Assembly: GCF_000373565.1 (NCBI RefSeq)
Contig: NZ_KB891798.1
Span: 62,206 to 126,205 of the forward strand
Origin: Streptomyces sp. HmicA12
Lineage (GTDB): Bacteria > Actinomycetota > Actinomycetes > Streptomycetales > Streptomycetaceae
DNA length: 64,000 nt
Direction of reading: 5' to 3'
Shown here: piece after piece, positions 37,096 to 46,420 of the stretch
Position numbering within the stretch: position 1 is the stretch's first letter
Layout: every line of letters starts with the position of its first letter
The notes under the pieces: generated by a model
The model's input: the letters and a program-made list of their open reading frames with translations, nothing else
Told to the model about the DNA's origin: nothing
Databases searched by the model: none
Made by a program: the position numbers and the translations under genes

Positions 37096-38067
37096 ATGGC
37101 ACACGCCATCCGCTTCCACGAGACCGGTGGCCCCGACGTCCTGCGCCGCGAGACGGTCGACGTCGGCGACCCCGGCCCCGGCGAGGTCCGCGTCCGGCAC
37201 GAGGCCGTCGGCCTCAACTTCGCCGACACCTATTTCCGTACGGGTCTGTACCCGGCCCCGCTCCCCGCCGGGCTCGGCGTCGAGGCTGCCGGTGTCGTCG
37301 AGGCCGTCGGTCCCGGCGTCACCCGCTTCACCGAGGGCGACCGGGTCACGTATACGGGCAGTCCGCTGGGCGCGTACAGCACGGAACGGGTCATGCCCGC
37401 CGACTCGTTGATCCGGCTCCCCGACACCATCGCCTCCGACACCGCCGCCGCCATGACGATGCGCGGCCTCACCGCCGCGTACCTGCTGCGCCGCATCCAC
37501 CCGCTCAAGCCCGGCGACCCGATCCTGCTGCACGCCGCCGCGGGCGGCGTCGGCCTGATCGTCTGCCAGTGGGCGAAGCTGCTCGGGCTCACCGTCATCG
37601 GCACCGTCTCCACCGAGGAGAAGGCCGAACTCGCCCGCGCCCACGGCTGCGACCACACCATCCGCTACCGCGCCGAGGACGTCGCGGCACGCGTCAGGGA
37701 GCTGACCGACGGGACCGGCGTCCCGCTCGTCCTCGACAGCGTCGGCAAGGACACCGTCGCCGGATCCATGGCCTCGCTGCGCCGCCGCGGACTGCTCGTC
37801 TGCTTCGGCACCTCGTCCGGTGTGCCGCCGCTCGACGCCATGCAACTCGTCCTGCACGGCTCGCTGTTCGTCACGCGGCCCGCGCTCGCCGACTACATCG
37901 CCGACCCCGCGGAACGGGACGACCTCGCCGGTGAGCTCTTCGGCCACGTCGCCGCCGGCCGCATCGACATCCGGATCAACCAGCGGTACGCCCTCGACGA
38001 CGCCGCGACGGCGCACCGCGCGCTGGAGGCGGGCCGCACGACCGGCTCGTCCGTCCTCATTCCCTGA
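37096..38067 (+). CDS. Zinc-independent quinone oxidoreductase-type dehydrogenase
   Basis: 323 residues starting MAHAIRFHETGGPDVL, with GGAGAAGAG upstream. It is a medium-chain dehydrogenase with NADPH-binding AAAGGVGLIVCQWAKLLG and no structural-zinc Cys set, as in quinone oxidoreductases (crotonase-like eta-crystallin group). In the operon it could reduce an enone or oxidise an alcohol to the beta-keto acid used by the cleavage enzyme. 24 bases separate it from each neighbour, so it is co-transcribed. Confidence 0.85.
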   Translation: MAHAIRFHETGGPDVLRRETVDVGDPGPGEVRVRHEAVGLNFADTYFRTGLYPAPLPAGLGVEAAGVVEAVGPGVTRFTEGDRVTYTGSPLGAYSTERVMPADSLIRLPDTIASDTAAAMTMRGLTAAYLLRRIHPLKPGDPILLHAAAGGVGLIVCQWAKLLGLTVIGTVSTEEKAELARAHGCDHTIRYRAEDVAARVRELTDGTGVPLVLDSVGKDTVAGSMASLRRRGLLVCFGTSSGVPPLDAMQLVLHGSLFVTRPALADYIADPAERDDLAGELFGHVAAGRIDIRINQRYALDDAATAHRALEAGRTTGSSVLIP

Positions 38068-38091
38068 GCCCCGCCCGACAGGAGAGCGCAC

Positions 38092-38973
38092 ATGACCGAG
38101 ACCGCCACCCGTGCCCGTCCGCGCATCGACGTCGAACCCCTCACCTGCACCATCGGAGCCGAACTGCACGGCGTCCAGCTCGGCGACGCCGCGCACGACG
38201 ACGCTCTCTTCGCCGAGATCAGGCAACTCCTCCTGCGCCACAAGGTGTTGTTCCTCCGCGACCAGGACCTCAGCCGCTCCGACCACGTCGCCTTCGCCTC
38301 CCGCCTCGGCCCGCTGGAGGACCACCCGGTCCTCGGCAGCGACCCCGACCATCCGGGCCTGGTCCGCATCTACAAGGACCTCGACAGCAAGCCCGAGCAC
38401 TATGAGAACGCCCTGCACTGCGACGCGACCTGGCGCGAGAACCCGCCGATGGGCGCCGTCCTGCGCTGCGTGGAGACGCCCCCGGTGGGCGGCGACACGA
38501 TCTGGGTGAACATGGCCGAGGCCTACCGCAGGCTGCCCGAGCACATCCGTACGCAGATCGCGGGGCTGCGGGCCCGGCACAGCATCGAGGCCAGCTTCGG
38601 CGCGGTCATGCCGATGGAGCAGCGCCACCAGCTCAAGGCCCACTACCCCGATCCGGAACATCCGGTGGTCCGCATCCACCCGGAGACCGGGGAGAAGATC
38701 CTCTTCGTCAACGCCTTCACCACGCATTTCGTCAACCACCACACCCCGGACAACGTGCGGTTCGGCCAGGACCACGCACCCGGCGCGAGCCTCCTGCTGA
38801 ACTACCTGATCAGCCAGGCGGCGGTCCCCGAGTACCAGGTCCGCTGGCGCTGGACCGAGAACAGCGTCGCCATCTGGGACAACCGCTCCACCCAGCACTA
38901 CGCCGTCCAGGACTACTGGCCGGCCGTCCGCAAGATGGAACGCGCGGGTGTCGCCGGTGACCGGCCCGCGTGA
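38092..38973 (+). CDS. TauD/TfdA family Fe(II)/2-oxoglutarate dioxygenase
   Basis: 293 residues with a GGAGAG ribosome site. The iron triad is clear: H109-x-D111 (HCDATW) and the distal His269 (NRSTQHYAVQDY). The 2-oxoglutarate Arg lies near the C-terminus (the tail is rich in basic residues). Length and motifs fit taurine/2,4-D/alkylsulfate dioxygenases. It may open catabolism by hydroxylating the transported substrate. It differs from the minus-strand dioxygenase at 33397, so the locus has two such enzymes. Confidence 0.88.
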   Translation: MTETATRARPRIDVEPLTCTIGAELHGVQLGDAAHDDALFAEIRQLLLRHKVLFLRDQDLSRSDHVAFASRLGPLEDHPVLGSDPDHPGLVRIYKDLDSKPEHYENALHCDATWRENPPMGAVLRCVETPPVGGDTIWVNMAEAYRRLPEHIRTQIAGLRARHSIEASFGAVMPMEQRHQLKAHYPDPEHPVVRIHPETGEKILFVNAFTTHFVNHHTPDNVRFGQDHAPGASLLLNYLISQAAVPEYQVRWRWTENSVAIWDNRSTQHYAVQDYWPAVRKMERAGVAGDRPA

Positions 38974-38983
38974 GCCGCAGGCG

Positions 38984-40258
38984 ATGACCCGCGGATACGC
39001 GTGGCTGGTGTTCGCCCTCAGCTTCGGACTGCTGCTGTCCGACTACATGTCGCGGCAGGTCCTGAACGCGGTGTTCCCGCTGCTGAAGGCCGAATGGCTG
39101 CTCTCCGACGCCCAGTTGGGCTCGCTCAGCGGCATCGTCGCCCTGATGGTCGGCGTGCTGACCTTCCCCCTGTCGCTGCTCGCCGACCGCTGGGGCCGGG
39201 TCAGGAGCCTGGTCCTGGCGGCCGTCGTGTGGAGTCTGGCGACCCTGGGCTGCGCGGTCGCCGCCGGCTACGGCCAGATGTTCCTGGGCCGCTTCATGGT
39301 GGGCGTGGGCGAGGCGGCGTACGGGAGCGTCGGGATCGCGGTCGTGCTGAGCGTGTTCCCGGCGGGCCTGCGGGCCACCCTGTCCGGCGCGTTCATCGCG
39401 GGCGGCGCCTTCGGATCCGTCCTCGGCGTGTCGATCGGCGGGGTTCTGGCCGGACACCTCGGCTGGCGCTGGACGTTCGGCATCATGGGCCTGCTCGGGC
39501 TCGTGCTCGCCGCGGTCTACGGCGTCGTCGTGACGGAGCGGAAACTGGCATCGGCGGCCGACACCGACACCGAACCCGCCTCGGCACCGGGCGCGCGGGC
39601 CCCGATGCGCGCGCTGCTGCCGCGGCTGTTCTCCTCCGTGTCCGTGCTGTGCGCCTATGTCGGCAGCGGGCTGCAGATGTTCATCGCGATGGCGCTGCTG
39701 GCCTGGATGCCCAGCTTCCTCGACCGCTATTACGGCATGGCGCCCGCCAGGGCCGGGCTCGCCGCCGGGGTCTTCGCGCTGATCACCGGGATCGGCATGG
39801 TCGGCGGCGGACTCGTCTCCGACCGGCTCGGCCGCACGAACCCCCACCTCAAGTGGACCGTCGCCATCGTGTGCAGCGTCGGCTCGCTGATCCTGCTCAC
39901 GGGAGGGTTCCGACTCCCGCCCGGCGCCGCGCAACTCGTCCTCGTCGGCGTCGGGACGCTGCTCTCGAACGCGACCGCGGGACCCGCCGCCGCCATGGTG
40001 GTCACCCTGACACCGACCGCGGTCGCTGCGACGGCCATGGCCACGCTCACCCTCGCCAACAGCCTGCTCGGTCTGGCACCGGGACCCGCGGTGACCGGCA
40101 TGCTCGCCGACCGCATGGGCCTGGACGGCGCCCTGCGCGTGGTCCCGCTCGTCTCGCTCGTGGCGGGCCTGGCCTTCGTCGTCGGCAGACGCCACTACGA
40201 CCGGGGCCTCGTCCGTGCCACGGCGCCGCCCCTCAGAAAAACGGAGCTCCACGCATGA
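38984..40258 (+). CDS. MFS transporter
   Basis: 424 residues, 12 hydrophobic helices. ATG 38984 lies 10 bases after the dioxygenase stop; GTG 38948 would give an N-terminal extension of 12 residues overlapping it. MFS signature segments include SDYMSRQVLNAVFPLLKAEW, LADRWGRVRSL after helix 2 and VSDRLGRTNP between helices 8 and 9. It belongs to the anion/organic acid type by pattern and probably imports the substrate of the operon. The stop overlaps the hydrolase ATG by four bases. Confidence 0.85.
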   Translation: MTRGYAWLVFALSFGLLLSDYMSRQVLNAVFPLLKAEWLLSDAQLGSLSGIVALMVGVLTFPLSLLADRWGRVRSLVLAAVVWSLATLGCAVAAGYGQMFLGRFMVGVGEAAYGSVGIAVVLSVFPAGLRATLSGAFIAGGAFGSVLGVSIGGVLAGHLGWRWTFGIMGLLGLVLAAVYGVVVTERKLASAADTDTEPASAPGARAPMRALLPRLFSSVSVLCAYVGSGLQMFIAMALLAWMPSFLDRYYGMAPARAGLAAGVFALITGIGMVGGGLVSDRLGRTNPHLKWTVAIVCSVGSLILLTGGFRLPPGAAQLVLVGVGTLLSNATAGPAAAMVVTLTPTAVAATAMATLTLANSLLGLAPGPAVTGMLADRMGLDGALRVVPLVSLVAGLAFVVGRRHYDRGLVRATAPPLRKTELHA

Positions 40259-40848
40259 ACCCCACCCCACCGCCCACGGTCGTGCTCGTGCCCGGCCTGC
40301 GCGACCACGTACCCGACCACTGGCAGACGGCACTCGCCGCCAGGCTCCCCGACGCGGTGACCGTGCCGCCCCTGACGGACGCCAGAGTCAGCCGCGCCGC
40401 CCAGGTCACGGCGCTGAACGACGTACTGTCCGGCATCGAGGGCCCGGTGGTGCTCGTCGCGCACAGCGCCGGAGTCCTCACCACGGTCCACTGGGCCGCT
40501 CGGCACCACCGCCCGGTACGCGGCGCCGTGCTCGCGACACCACCGGACTTCGACGCCCCGCTGCCCGACGGCCACCCCGGACCGGAGACCCTGCGCGACA
40601 ACGGCTGGCTGCCGACCCCACGGACCCCGCTGCCGTTCCCCAGCGTCGTCGCCGCGAGCACCAACGACCCCCTGGCGGCTTTCGACCGGGTCGCCGAACT
40701 GGCCCGCGCGTGGGGGAGCGACCTCGTGGATCTCGGCCCGGTCGGACACCTCAACCCCGCCGCTGGTTACGGCGATTGGCCACAGGCGATGGACATCCTG
40801 CGGCGCTTCGGCTGCGCCGTGCCCTCGGCCCCGGAGGCCTCCGCATGA
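40255..40848 (+). CDS. Alpha/beta hydrolase of the RBBP9/YdeN type
   Basis: 197 residues. The nucleophile elbow is HSAG with Ser71. The acid lies in ASTNDPLAA and the His in GPVGHLNPAAG, giving a full Ser-Asp-His triad in a short RBBP9/YdeN-like frame. It may cleave an ester or act as a thioesterase in the pathway. Both ends overlap neighbours by four bases (ATGA), so its expression is tied to the transporter and the CoA ligase. Confidence 0.8.
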   Translation: MNPTPPPTVVLVPGLRDHVPDHWQTALAARLPDAVTVPPLTDARVSRAAQVTALNDVLSGIEGPVVLVAHSAGVLTTVHWAARHHRPVRGAVLATPPDFDAPLPDGHPGPETLRDNGWLPTPRTPLPFPSVVAASTNDPLAAFDRVAELARAWGSDLVDLGPVGHLNPAAGYGDWPQAMDILRRFGCAVPSAPEASA

Positions 40849-42791
40849 GCGCGGACGACTCCAACATCGCCGATTTCCTGCGGTGGTTGCGGAGGCAGCG
40901 CGATCTGTCGTTCACCGACTACGCCGAGCTGTGGCGGTGGAGCACCGAGAACCTCACCGACTTCTGGTCCGCCGTATGGGAGTACTACGGGCTGCACACC
41001 GTCACCGCGTACGACGACGTGCTCGCCGACGCGACGATGCCGGGCGCCACATGGTTCACCGGGGCCCGCCTCAACTTCGCCGAGCGCTGCCTCGCCCGGG
41101 CAACCGATGAACGCCCCGCGCTCATCGCCGTCTCCGAGACCGGCGAGCCGGAGGAGATCTCCTGGGACCGGCTCACCAGGGAAGTGGCGGACGTGGCCGA
41201 CGCCCTGCGGGCGATGGGCGTGGGCCCCGGTGACCGCGTCGCCGGATACCTGCCGAACATCCCGCAGGCCGTGACCGCCCTCCTGGCGACGGCCGCCGTC
41301 GGGGCGACCTGGACCGTCTGCTCGCCGGACTTCGGCACGCCCAGCGTCCTCGCCCGCCTGGGCCAGGCCCGGCCCACGGTCCTGCTGGCCGCCGACGGCT
41401 ACCGCCACGCCGGCAAGGAGTACGACCGGCGGCCGCACGTCGCCGAGATCCTGGACGGCCTGCCCACGGTCCGCCACCTCGTCGCCATCGACCGGCTGTA
41501 CGCGTCGGAGGCCGGCCCGGCCTGGTCAGGGCGGCCGGACGTGACCCAGCACGGCTGGCGGGAAGCGGTCGGGCGCCGGGCCCAACTCGCCTTCGCGGAC
41601 GTCCCGTTCGACCATCCGCTGTGGATTCTGTGGTCGTCGGGCACGACCGGAGTGCCGAAGGGCATCGTGCACGGGCACGGCGGCATCGTCGTAGAACTCC
41701 TGAAGGCGCTCGGCCTCGGCGCCGACCTGCGCGCGGACGACCGCTACCTGTTCCACACCTCCACCAGCTGGATGGTGTGGAACCTGATGGTCGCCGGACT
41801 GCTGCACGGCAGCACCCTCGTCCTCTACGACGGCAGCCCGACCCATCCGGACATCGACGGGGTCTGGCGGATCGCGGCCCGGACCCGCGCCACGATGGTC
41901 GGCGTCGGCGCCGCCTACCTGATCGCCGCAGAGAAGGCGGGCGCCCACCCGGCGGCCGCCACGGACCTCGGCGCGCTGCGGTCCATCCTGCAGACCGGCT
42001 CCGCGATGCCCGACAGCACGTGGCGCTGGGTCCACGACAAGCTGGCCCCCGATGCCTGGCTCCAGTCGATCTGCGGCGGCACCGACATCTGCTCGGTCCT
42101 CGCCGGAGGCTCCCCACTGCTGCCGGTGCGGACCGGCCGGATCTCCGGACCCGCCCTGGGCGTGGCCCTCGCCTCCTGGGACGCCACGGGGCAGCCGGTC
42201 GTGGGGGAGCAGGGCGAACTCGTGGTCACGGCGCCGCTGCCGTCGATGCCGCTCCACTTCGTCGACGATCCGGGGCACGAGCGCTACCGGAGCAGCTACT
42301 TCGACGTCTACCCGGGCGTGTGGCGGCACGGCGACTGGGTGAGCGTGGACCCGGACCTGTCCGTCGTGGTGGCCGGACGCTCCGACTCCACACTCAACCG
42401 CATGGGCGTACGCATGGGGTCGGCCGATCTGTACGCCGTGGTGGAACGGCTCCCGCGCATCGCGGACAGCCTCGTCATCGGCGCCGAACTCCCCGACGGC
42501 CGCTACTACATGCCCCTGTTCGTCGTACCCGCGGACGGCGAACCGTTCGACGACGCCCTGCGCGACGAGATCGTCTCCGCGATCCGACGCAGCCTGTCAC
42601 CGCGCCACGTCCCGGACGACATCGTCCCCGTGGAGGCGGTACCTCGTACCCTCACCGGCAAGAAACTGGAGGTCCCGGTCAAACGCATCCTCCAGGGCGC
42701 CCGCGTGGCCGACGTCAGTGCGGAGGGCGCCGTGACCCGCCCCGACATGCTGGCCTGGTTCGCGCGGTTCGCGGAGCGACGGGGAGGCTGA
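40845..42791 (+). CDS. aacS: Acetoacetyl-CoA synthetase (acetoacetate-CoA ligase)
   Basis: 648 residues, the family's usual length. It starts with the N-terminal ACS-type extension (about 1-90, FWSAVWEYYGL). The ATP loop LWSSGTTGVPKGIVHGHGG and the Trp-containing motif HTSTSWMVWNLM are typical of AACS. The C-terminal Lys is in RTLTGKKLEVPVKRI. It activates acetoacetate to acetoacetyl-CoA, which enters thiolysis. This fits the acetoacetate released by the cleavage enzyme at the start of the operon. Last gene of the operon. Confidence 0.88.
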   Translation: MSADDSNIADFLRWLRRQRDLSFTDYAELWRWSTENLTDFWSAVWEYYGLHTVTAYDDVLADATMPGATWFTGARLNFAERCLARATDERPALIAVSETGEPEEISWDRLTREVADVADALRAMGVGPGDRVAGYLPNIPQAVTALLATAAVGATWTVCSPDFGTPSVLARLGQARPTVLLAADGYRHAGKEYDRRPHVAEILDGLPTVRHLVAIDRLYASEAGPAWSGRPDVTQHGWREAVGRRAQLAFADVPFDHPLWILWSSGTTGVPKGIVHGHGGIVVELLKALGLGADLRADDRYLFHTSTSWMVWNLMVAGLLHGSTLVLYDGSPTHPDIDGVWRIAARTRATMVGVGAAYLIAAEKAGAHPAAATDLGALRSILQTGSAMPDSTWRWVHDKLAPDAWLQSICGGTDICSVLAGGSPLLPVRTGRISGPALGVALASWDATGQPVVGEQGELVVTAPLPSMPLHFVDDPGHERYRSSYFDVYPGVWRHGDWVSVDPDLSVVVAGRSDSTLNRMGVRMGSADLYAVVERLPRIADSLVIGAELPDGRYYMPLFVVPADGEPFDDALRDEIVSAIRRSLSPRHVPDDIVPVEAVPRTLTGKKLEVPVKRILQGARVADVSAEGAVTRPDMLAWFARFAERRGG

Positions 42792-42924
42792 GGCCGACCA
42801 GGCGTGTGCACGTGCGGCTCACGGCACTCGGTGATCCCCGGTCCCGCCGGCCACTGTGAACGGGCCGTGGCGGCCGATGTCAGGTGGCGGGGCATGAACG
42901 CATCAGACGTCCCGCCCGGCACAC

Positions 42925-43269
42925 GAGTTTCTCGGGTACGAGGTGTCTCAGGCGGCGACCGGCAGGGCGGCCCTCGCGGCGATCCGCGACCACGCGCCGC
43001 ACCTCGTGCTGCTCGACGTGATGCTGCCCGACATCGACGGGTTGAAGGTGGTGCGCCGGTTGCGGCAGGCCGGCTCGACGACCCCGGTGGTCTTCCTGAC
43101 CGCCCGCGAGAGCGGGCAGGGCATCGTGGGCGGCCTCGATCTGGGGGCCGACGACTACATCACCAAGCCGTTCCGGCTCGCCGAGGTCGCCGCCCGGGTG
43201 CGGGCCGTGCTGCGCCGGGGCGAGACGTGGGAATCACGCGCACTCACCGAGAGGGACGCATGGTTGTGA
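42925..43269 (+). pseudogene. Truncated response-regulator receiver remnant
   Basis: The frame encodes EFLGYEVSQAATGRAALAAI, then LLDVMLPDIDGLKVVRRLRQ with the phospho-acceptor Asp, and DLGADDYITKPFRLAEVAAR with the conserved Lys. The first about 20 receiver residues (including the acidic pair) and the whole OmpR-type DNA-binding domain are missing. A stop occurs in frame at 42895, and the 3' end reads into RGETWESRALTERDAWL. A GTG at 42943 has no convincing ribosome site. It appears to be a decayed OmpR/KdpE-type regulator with no partner kinase nearby. Confidence 0.7.
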
Positions 43270-43291
43270 CGGTCGCGGACAGGCGAATCGT

Positions 43292-43987
43292 ATGAAGGTC
43301 AATGGGACGAAACGGAATCGTGAACGTGTCTGTGCGGCGGGACTTGTCTCGCTCGGTGTTCTGGCCGTGACCGCGTGCGGTGCGAACGACGACCAGGCGA
43401 GTGCGCACGCGACGACGGGCAGCACGCAGTCGGCGTCGGCGTCGGCATCGGCGTCTAGGTCTGCGGGCGAGGGCAGTGCGGCATCGAGCAGCTCCGCGTC
43501 CGCGCCCACCGGCAGCTCGACGGCGCCCGCGACCACCGAGGAGAAGGCGGCCGCCTCGGATCACGGCGGCATGGGCAGCGACTGCACCACGGACGCCTTG
43601 AAGGTGGCGCTCAAACCGTCGGGTCAGGAGATGAACAGCAAGTACTTCGACCTCACCCTGACCAACGCCACGGACGGCACGTGCGCGCTCAAGGGCTATG
43701 CGGGCCTGTCGCTGACCGACACGCACGGAAAGCGCGTCGGCGCGCCCGCCACGCGGTCGAACAACGGGAGCGTGCGTGACGTCGTGCTCAAGCCCGGGCA
43801 GGCCGCACACGCAGTGGTGCAGACGCCCCGGAAGGAGGTCACCGACGGCAATTGCTGGTCGAAGGCGGCCCGCATCAAGGTCTACCCGCCCAACAACACC
43901 GCGCCTTTGACCGCGGCCGCCCCCGGCAGCCTCCAGGTGTGCGGCGACACCTTCACCGTCGGACCCTTCACGGCACACGCTCTCTGA
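43292..43987 (+). CDS. DUF4232 lipoprotein
   Basis: 231 residues. The signal peptide ends in VTAC (Cys29), so the product is a lipoprotein. A Ser/Ala-rich low-complexity linker (about 35-80, part encoded by repeated TCGGCG) leads to a DUF4232 domain (about 95-228). That domain has four Cys (CTTDAL, GTCALKGY, NCWS, QVCGD) that could form two disulfides, and the segments FDLTLTNATDGTCALKGY and FTVGPF. DUF4232 proteins are common secreted actinobacterial proteins of unknown function. It ends 20 bases from the convergent nitrilase gene. Confidence 0.8.
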   Translation: MKVNGTKRNRERVCAAGLVSLGVLAVTACGANDDQASAHATTGSTQSASASASASRSAGEGSAASSSSASAPTGSSTAPATTEEKAAASDHGGMGSDCTTDALKVALKPSGQEMNSKYFDLTLTNATDGTCALKGYAGLSLTDTHGKRVGAPATRSNNGSVRDVVLKPGQAAHAVVQTPRKEVTDGNCWSKAARIKVYPPNNTAPLTAAAPGSLQVCGDTFTVGPFTAHAL

Positions 43988-44007
43988 AGCCGGTCCCACG
44001 GGAATGG

Positions 44008-44889
44008 TCAGAGGTCCGCGCCCTTGAACCAGGCCGGGGTGTGGATTCCCGCGCCGCCGTACATCGGGAGCCTCACCGACTCGCCGTAGCGGGCGAGTTG
44101 GCTCCACGGGCGGTTGATGCCTGCGCTGCCGTAGCGGCGTACGCGGGTGACGGTGTCGAGGTCGAGAACGTCGACGAGGGTCTCCTCGCCGGGGCCCGCC
44201 TGCTGGCGCACGATGCCTTCCGGGTCGACGACGGCGCTCTGTCCGACGCCGGCGGGGTCGGCGGCGTTGACGTTGACGACGTAGACCTGGTTGGTCCAGG
44301 CGTTGGCGCGGGCGCAGACCAGTTCCATCTCCCGGTCGCGGGTGGGGGTGAGGGTGGGCTGGATGACGATCTCCGCGCCCAGCCAGGCGAGTTGACGCAC
44401 CGTCTCGGGGAACGACCCGTCGTAGCAGACGGCCAGGCCCACGCGACCGGCCCCGGGGAAGTCGAAGACGGTGAACTCGTGGCCGGGGGTGGTCTTCTCG
44501 TACGGCTGCCACGGGAAGACCTTGCGGTAGCGGGCGGCGATCTCGCCTTGCGGGGAGATCGCCAGGGCGGTGTTGTAGAGGCGCCCGTCCTCGGTGCGCT
44601 CGTACACGCTTCCCGGGATCAGCCACAGGCCGGTCTCCACGGCCAGGGCGCAGATCCGGTCGGTGAGCGGGCCCGGGACCGTGACGGCGGCCTGCTCCAT
44701 CCAGTCGTCCGGGGCCGGCTGGAGCAGTGCGCCCTCGGCGGCGAGCAACAACTCGGGGACGACGACGAGTTGTACGTGGGGGAACAGGTCGCGGGTGGAC
44801 CGGACCTGGTCGGCGAAGCGCTGCCAGGTCGCCTCGAGGTCGTGGGGTACGGGGGTGGTCTGCAGGGCGGCGATGGCGAGCGTGCGCAT
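44008..44889 (-). CDS. Carbon-nitrogen hydrolase (nitrilase superfamily amidase)
   Basis: 293 residues. The catalytic triad is visible: Glu46 (VVVPELLL), Lys123 (RYRKVFPW) and Cys155 (GLAVCYDGSFPET). The superfamily hydrolyses amides, carbamoyl amines or nitriles. The length and the R-x-K-x-F-P-W motif fit the aliphatic amidase/formamidase-type branches. It starts 7 bases after the permease gene, so the pair likely imports and then cleaves one substrate. TetR control from the divergent gene at 46515 is probable. Confidence 0.85.
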   Translation of the reverse strand: MRTLAIAALQTTPVPHDLEATWQRFADQVRSTRDLFPHVQLVVVPELLLAAEGALLQPAPDDWMEQAAVTVPGPLTDRICALAVETGLWLIPGSVYERTEDGRLYNTALAISPQGEIAARYRKVFPWQPYEKTTPGHEFTVFDFPGAGRVGLAVCYDGSFPETVRQLAWLGAEIVIQPTLTPTRDREMELVCARANAWTNQVYVVNVNAADPAGVGQSAVVDPEGIVRQQAGPGEETLVDVLDLDTVTRVRRYGSAGINRPWSQLARYGESVRLPMYGGAGIHTPAWFKGADL

Positions 44890-44896
44890 GGGTGTC

Positions 44897-46396
44897 TCAG
44901 TCCTCGGTGATGGTCAGTTCGGCCACGGTGGTGCGGCCGTCGCGGAAGAAGCGGTGGAAGCGGGTGCGGACGACGGCCAGGGCCAGGACGCCGGTGACGA
45001 GGGAACCGGCGCCGAGCAGGAAGACCCCGCCGATGCCGTGGAAGGACGTACTGCCGTAGGCCGGGTCGTACATGTCGTGGGCGCTGCGGGCGAAGGCGGC
45101 CAGCATCATCAGCCCGCCGAGCAGGGGCAGGACCCCGCGCAGCAGGAGGTCGCGGGGCGAGTCGCGCAGGCGGCCCCGGAAGTACCAGACGCAGGCGAGC
45201 GCGGTGGTGCCGTAGTAGCAGGCGATCAGCAGCCCGATGCACAGGATGGCGTCGCCGAGGAAGTCGGTGGAGACGAGCGTGAGGACGACGAGGAGGCAGG
45301 CGGCCGTCGCGCCGATGAACACGGTGCCGAAGCCGGGGGTGCGGTGCCGGGGATGGACGCGGGCGAAGGCCGCGGGCAGGGCGCCGTGGGCGGCCATGGA
45401 CAGGGTGCCGCGCGAGGAGCCGACGAGGCTGGTGAGCAGGGCGGAGACCGCGGACACGCAGACGGCCAGCTGCATCACCTTGGCCAGCGCCGTGCCGAGG
45501 ACCGGTGGGGCCAGGGTGGACAGGATGTCGGCGGCGTTGTCGGGGTTGCCGAGCCCGGTCCCGCCGGTGCCGGTACCGGCGAAGCCGATCGCCGCGAAGG
45601 CGGTGAACAGGTAGGTCCCGAGGAGTACCAGGGTGGAGATGACGGCGGCCTGGCCCGCGACGCGTTCCCCGTCGCGCGTCTCCTCGTTCGCGGTGATCAG
45701 CGCGTCCCAGCCCCAGTAGATGAACAGGCACAGCATCACCGCCTCGGCGAAGGGGCCGAAGCCGTCGAAGGCGAACGGGTTGATCCAGGTCAGCGACGGT
45801 GCGGTGGCGCCGTGCCGGGCGAACGCGGCGGCGCCGAAGCCGAGCAGGGCCGCCAACTGCAGCCCGAGCAGCACGTATTGGACGGACGCCGCCAGGTGCA
45901 GGCCCCGGTACGCGATCGAGGTGACCGCCGCCAGCAGCGCCACCGCGGTGATCGCCACGGCGGCGCCGCTGTCGGCGAGGGAGCGCAGGCCGAGCAGTTG
46001 GAGCAGGTAGGTGGCACCGACCTGGGAGAGCGCCGTCATCGCGATGAACGTGGCGATCTGCACCACCCAGCCGCCCGTGAGCCAGCCGGTCAGCGGTCCG
46101 AAGGCGCGCGTGGTCCACACGAAGGTGGTGCCGCAGTCCGGCATCTCGCGGTTCAGCTCGCGGAAGGCGAACGCGGTGAGCAGGATCGGGACGAAGCCGA
46201 GCAGTAGCGCGGCCGGCGCGAGATGCCCCACGGTCAGGGTCACGAAGCCGAGGGTGACGGCGATGCTGTAGGCCGGGGCGACACAGGAAAGACCGAGCGT
46301 GACGGAGGCGAGCAGGCCCACCGAACCGCCGCGCAACCCCTTGTCCGGGGCGGTCGTGGGCCCCGTTCCGGCCTCGGCGTCGGTCGGGTTGGGCAT
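44897..46396 (-). CDS. APC family amino acid/amine permease
   Basis: 499 residues from ATG at 46396 with an excellent GGAGG site. About 12 hydrophobic helices start at residue 25 (GSVGLLASVTLGLSCVAPAY), the APC signature region. It is similar in layout to putrescine/amino-acid importers. It is first in a two-gene transcript with the amidase, and divergent from a TetR regulator. The likely cargo is an amide or amine hydrolysed by that amidase. Confidence 0.85.
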   Translation of the reverse strand: MPNPTDAEAGTGPTTAPDKGLRGGSVGLLASVTLGLSCVAPAYSIAVTLGFVTLTVGHLAPAALLLGFVPILLTAFAFRELNREMPDCGTTFVWTTRAFGPLTGWLTGGWVVQIATFIAMTALSQVGATYLLQLLGLRSLADSGAAVAITAVALLAAVTSIAYRGLHLAASVQYVLLGLQLAALLGFGAAAFARHGATAPSLTWINPFAFDGFGPFAEAVMLCLFIYWGWDALITANEETRDGERVAGQAAVISTLVLLGTYLFTAFAAIGFAGTGTGGTGLGNPDNAADILSTLAPPVLGTALAKVMQLAVCVSAVSALLTSLVGSSRGTLSMAAHGALPAAFARVHPRHRTPGFGTVFIGATAACLLVVLTLVSTDFLGDAILCIGLLIACYYGTTALACVWYFRGRLRDSPRDLLLRGVLPLLGGLMMLAAFARSAHDMYDPAYGSTSFHGIGGVFLLGAGSLVTGVLALAVVRTRFHRFFRDGRTTVAELTITED

Positions 46397-46420
46397 GGTG
46401 CCTCCGTAAGCCGCAGGTTT

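Noticed and set aside
43431..43457. TCGGCG repeat in the DUF4232 gene as a regulatory or mobile repeat
   Set aside because: It only encodes the Ser/Ala linker of the lipoprotein and is ordinary low-complexity coding sequence.
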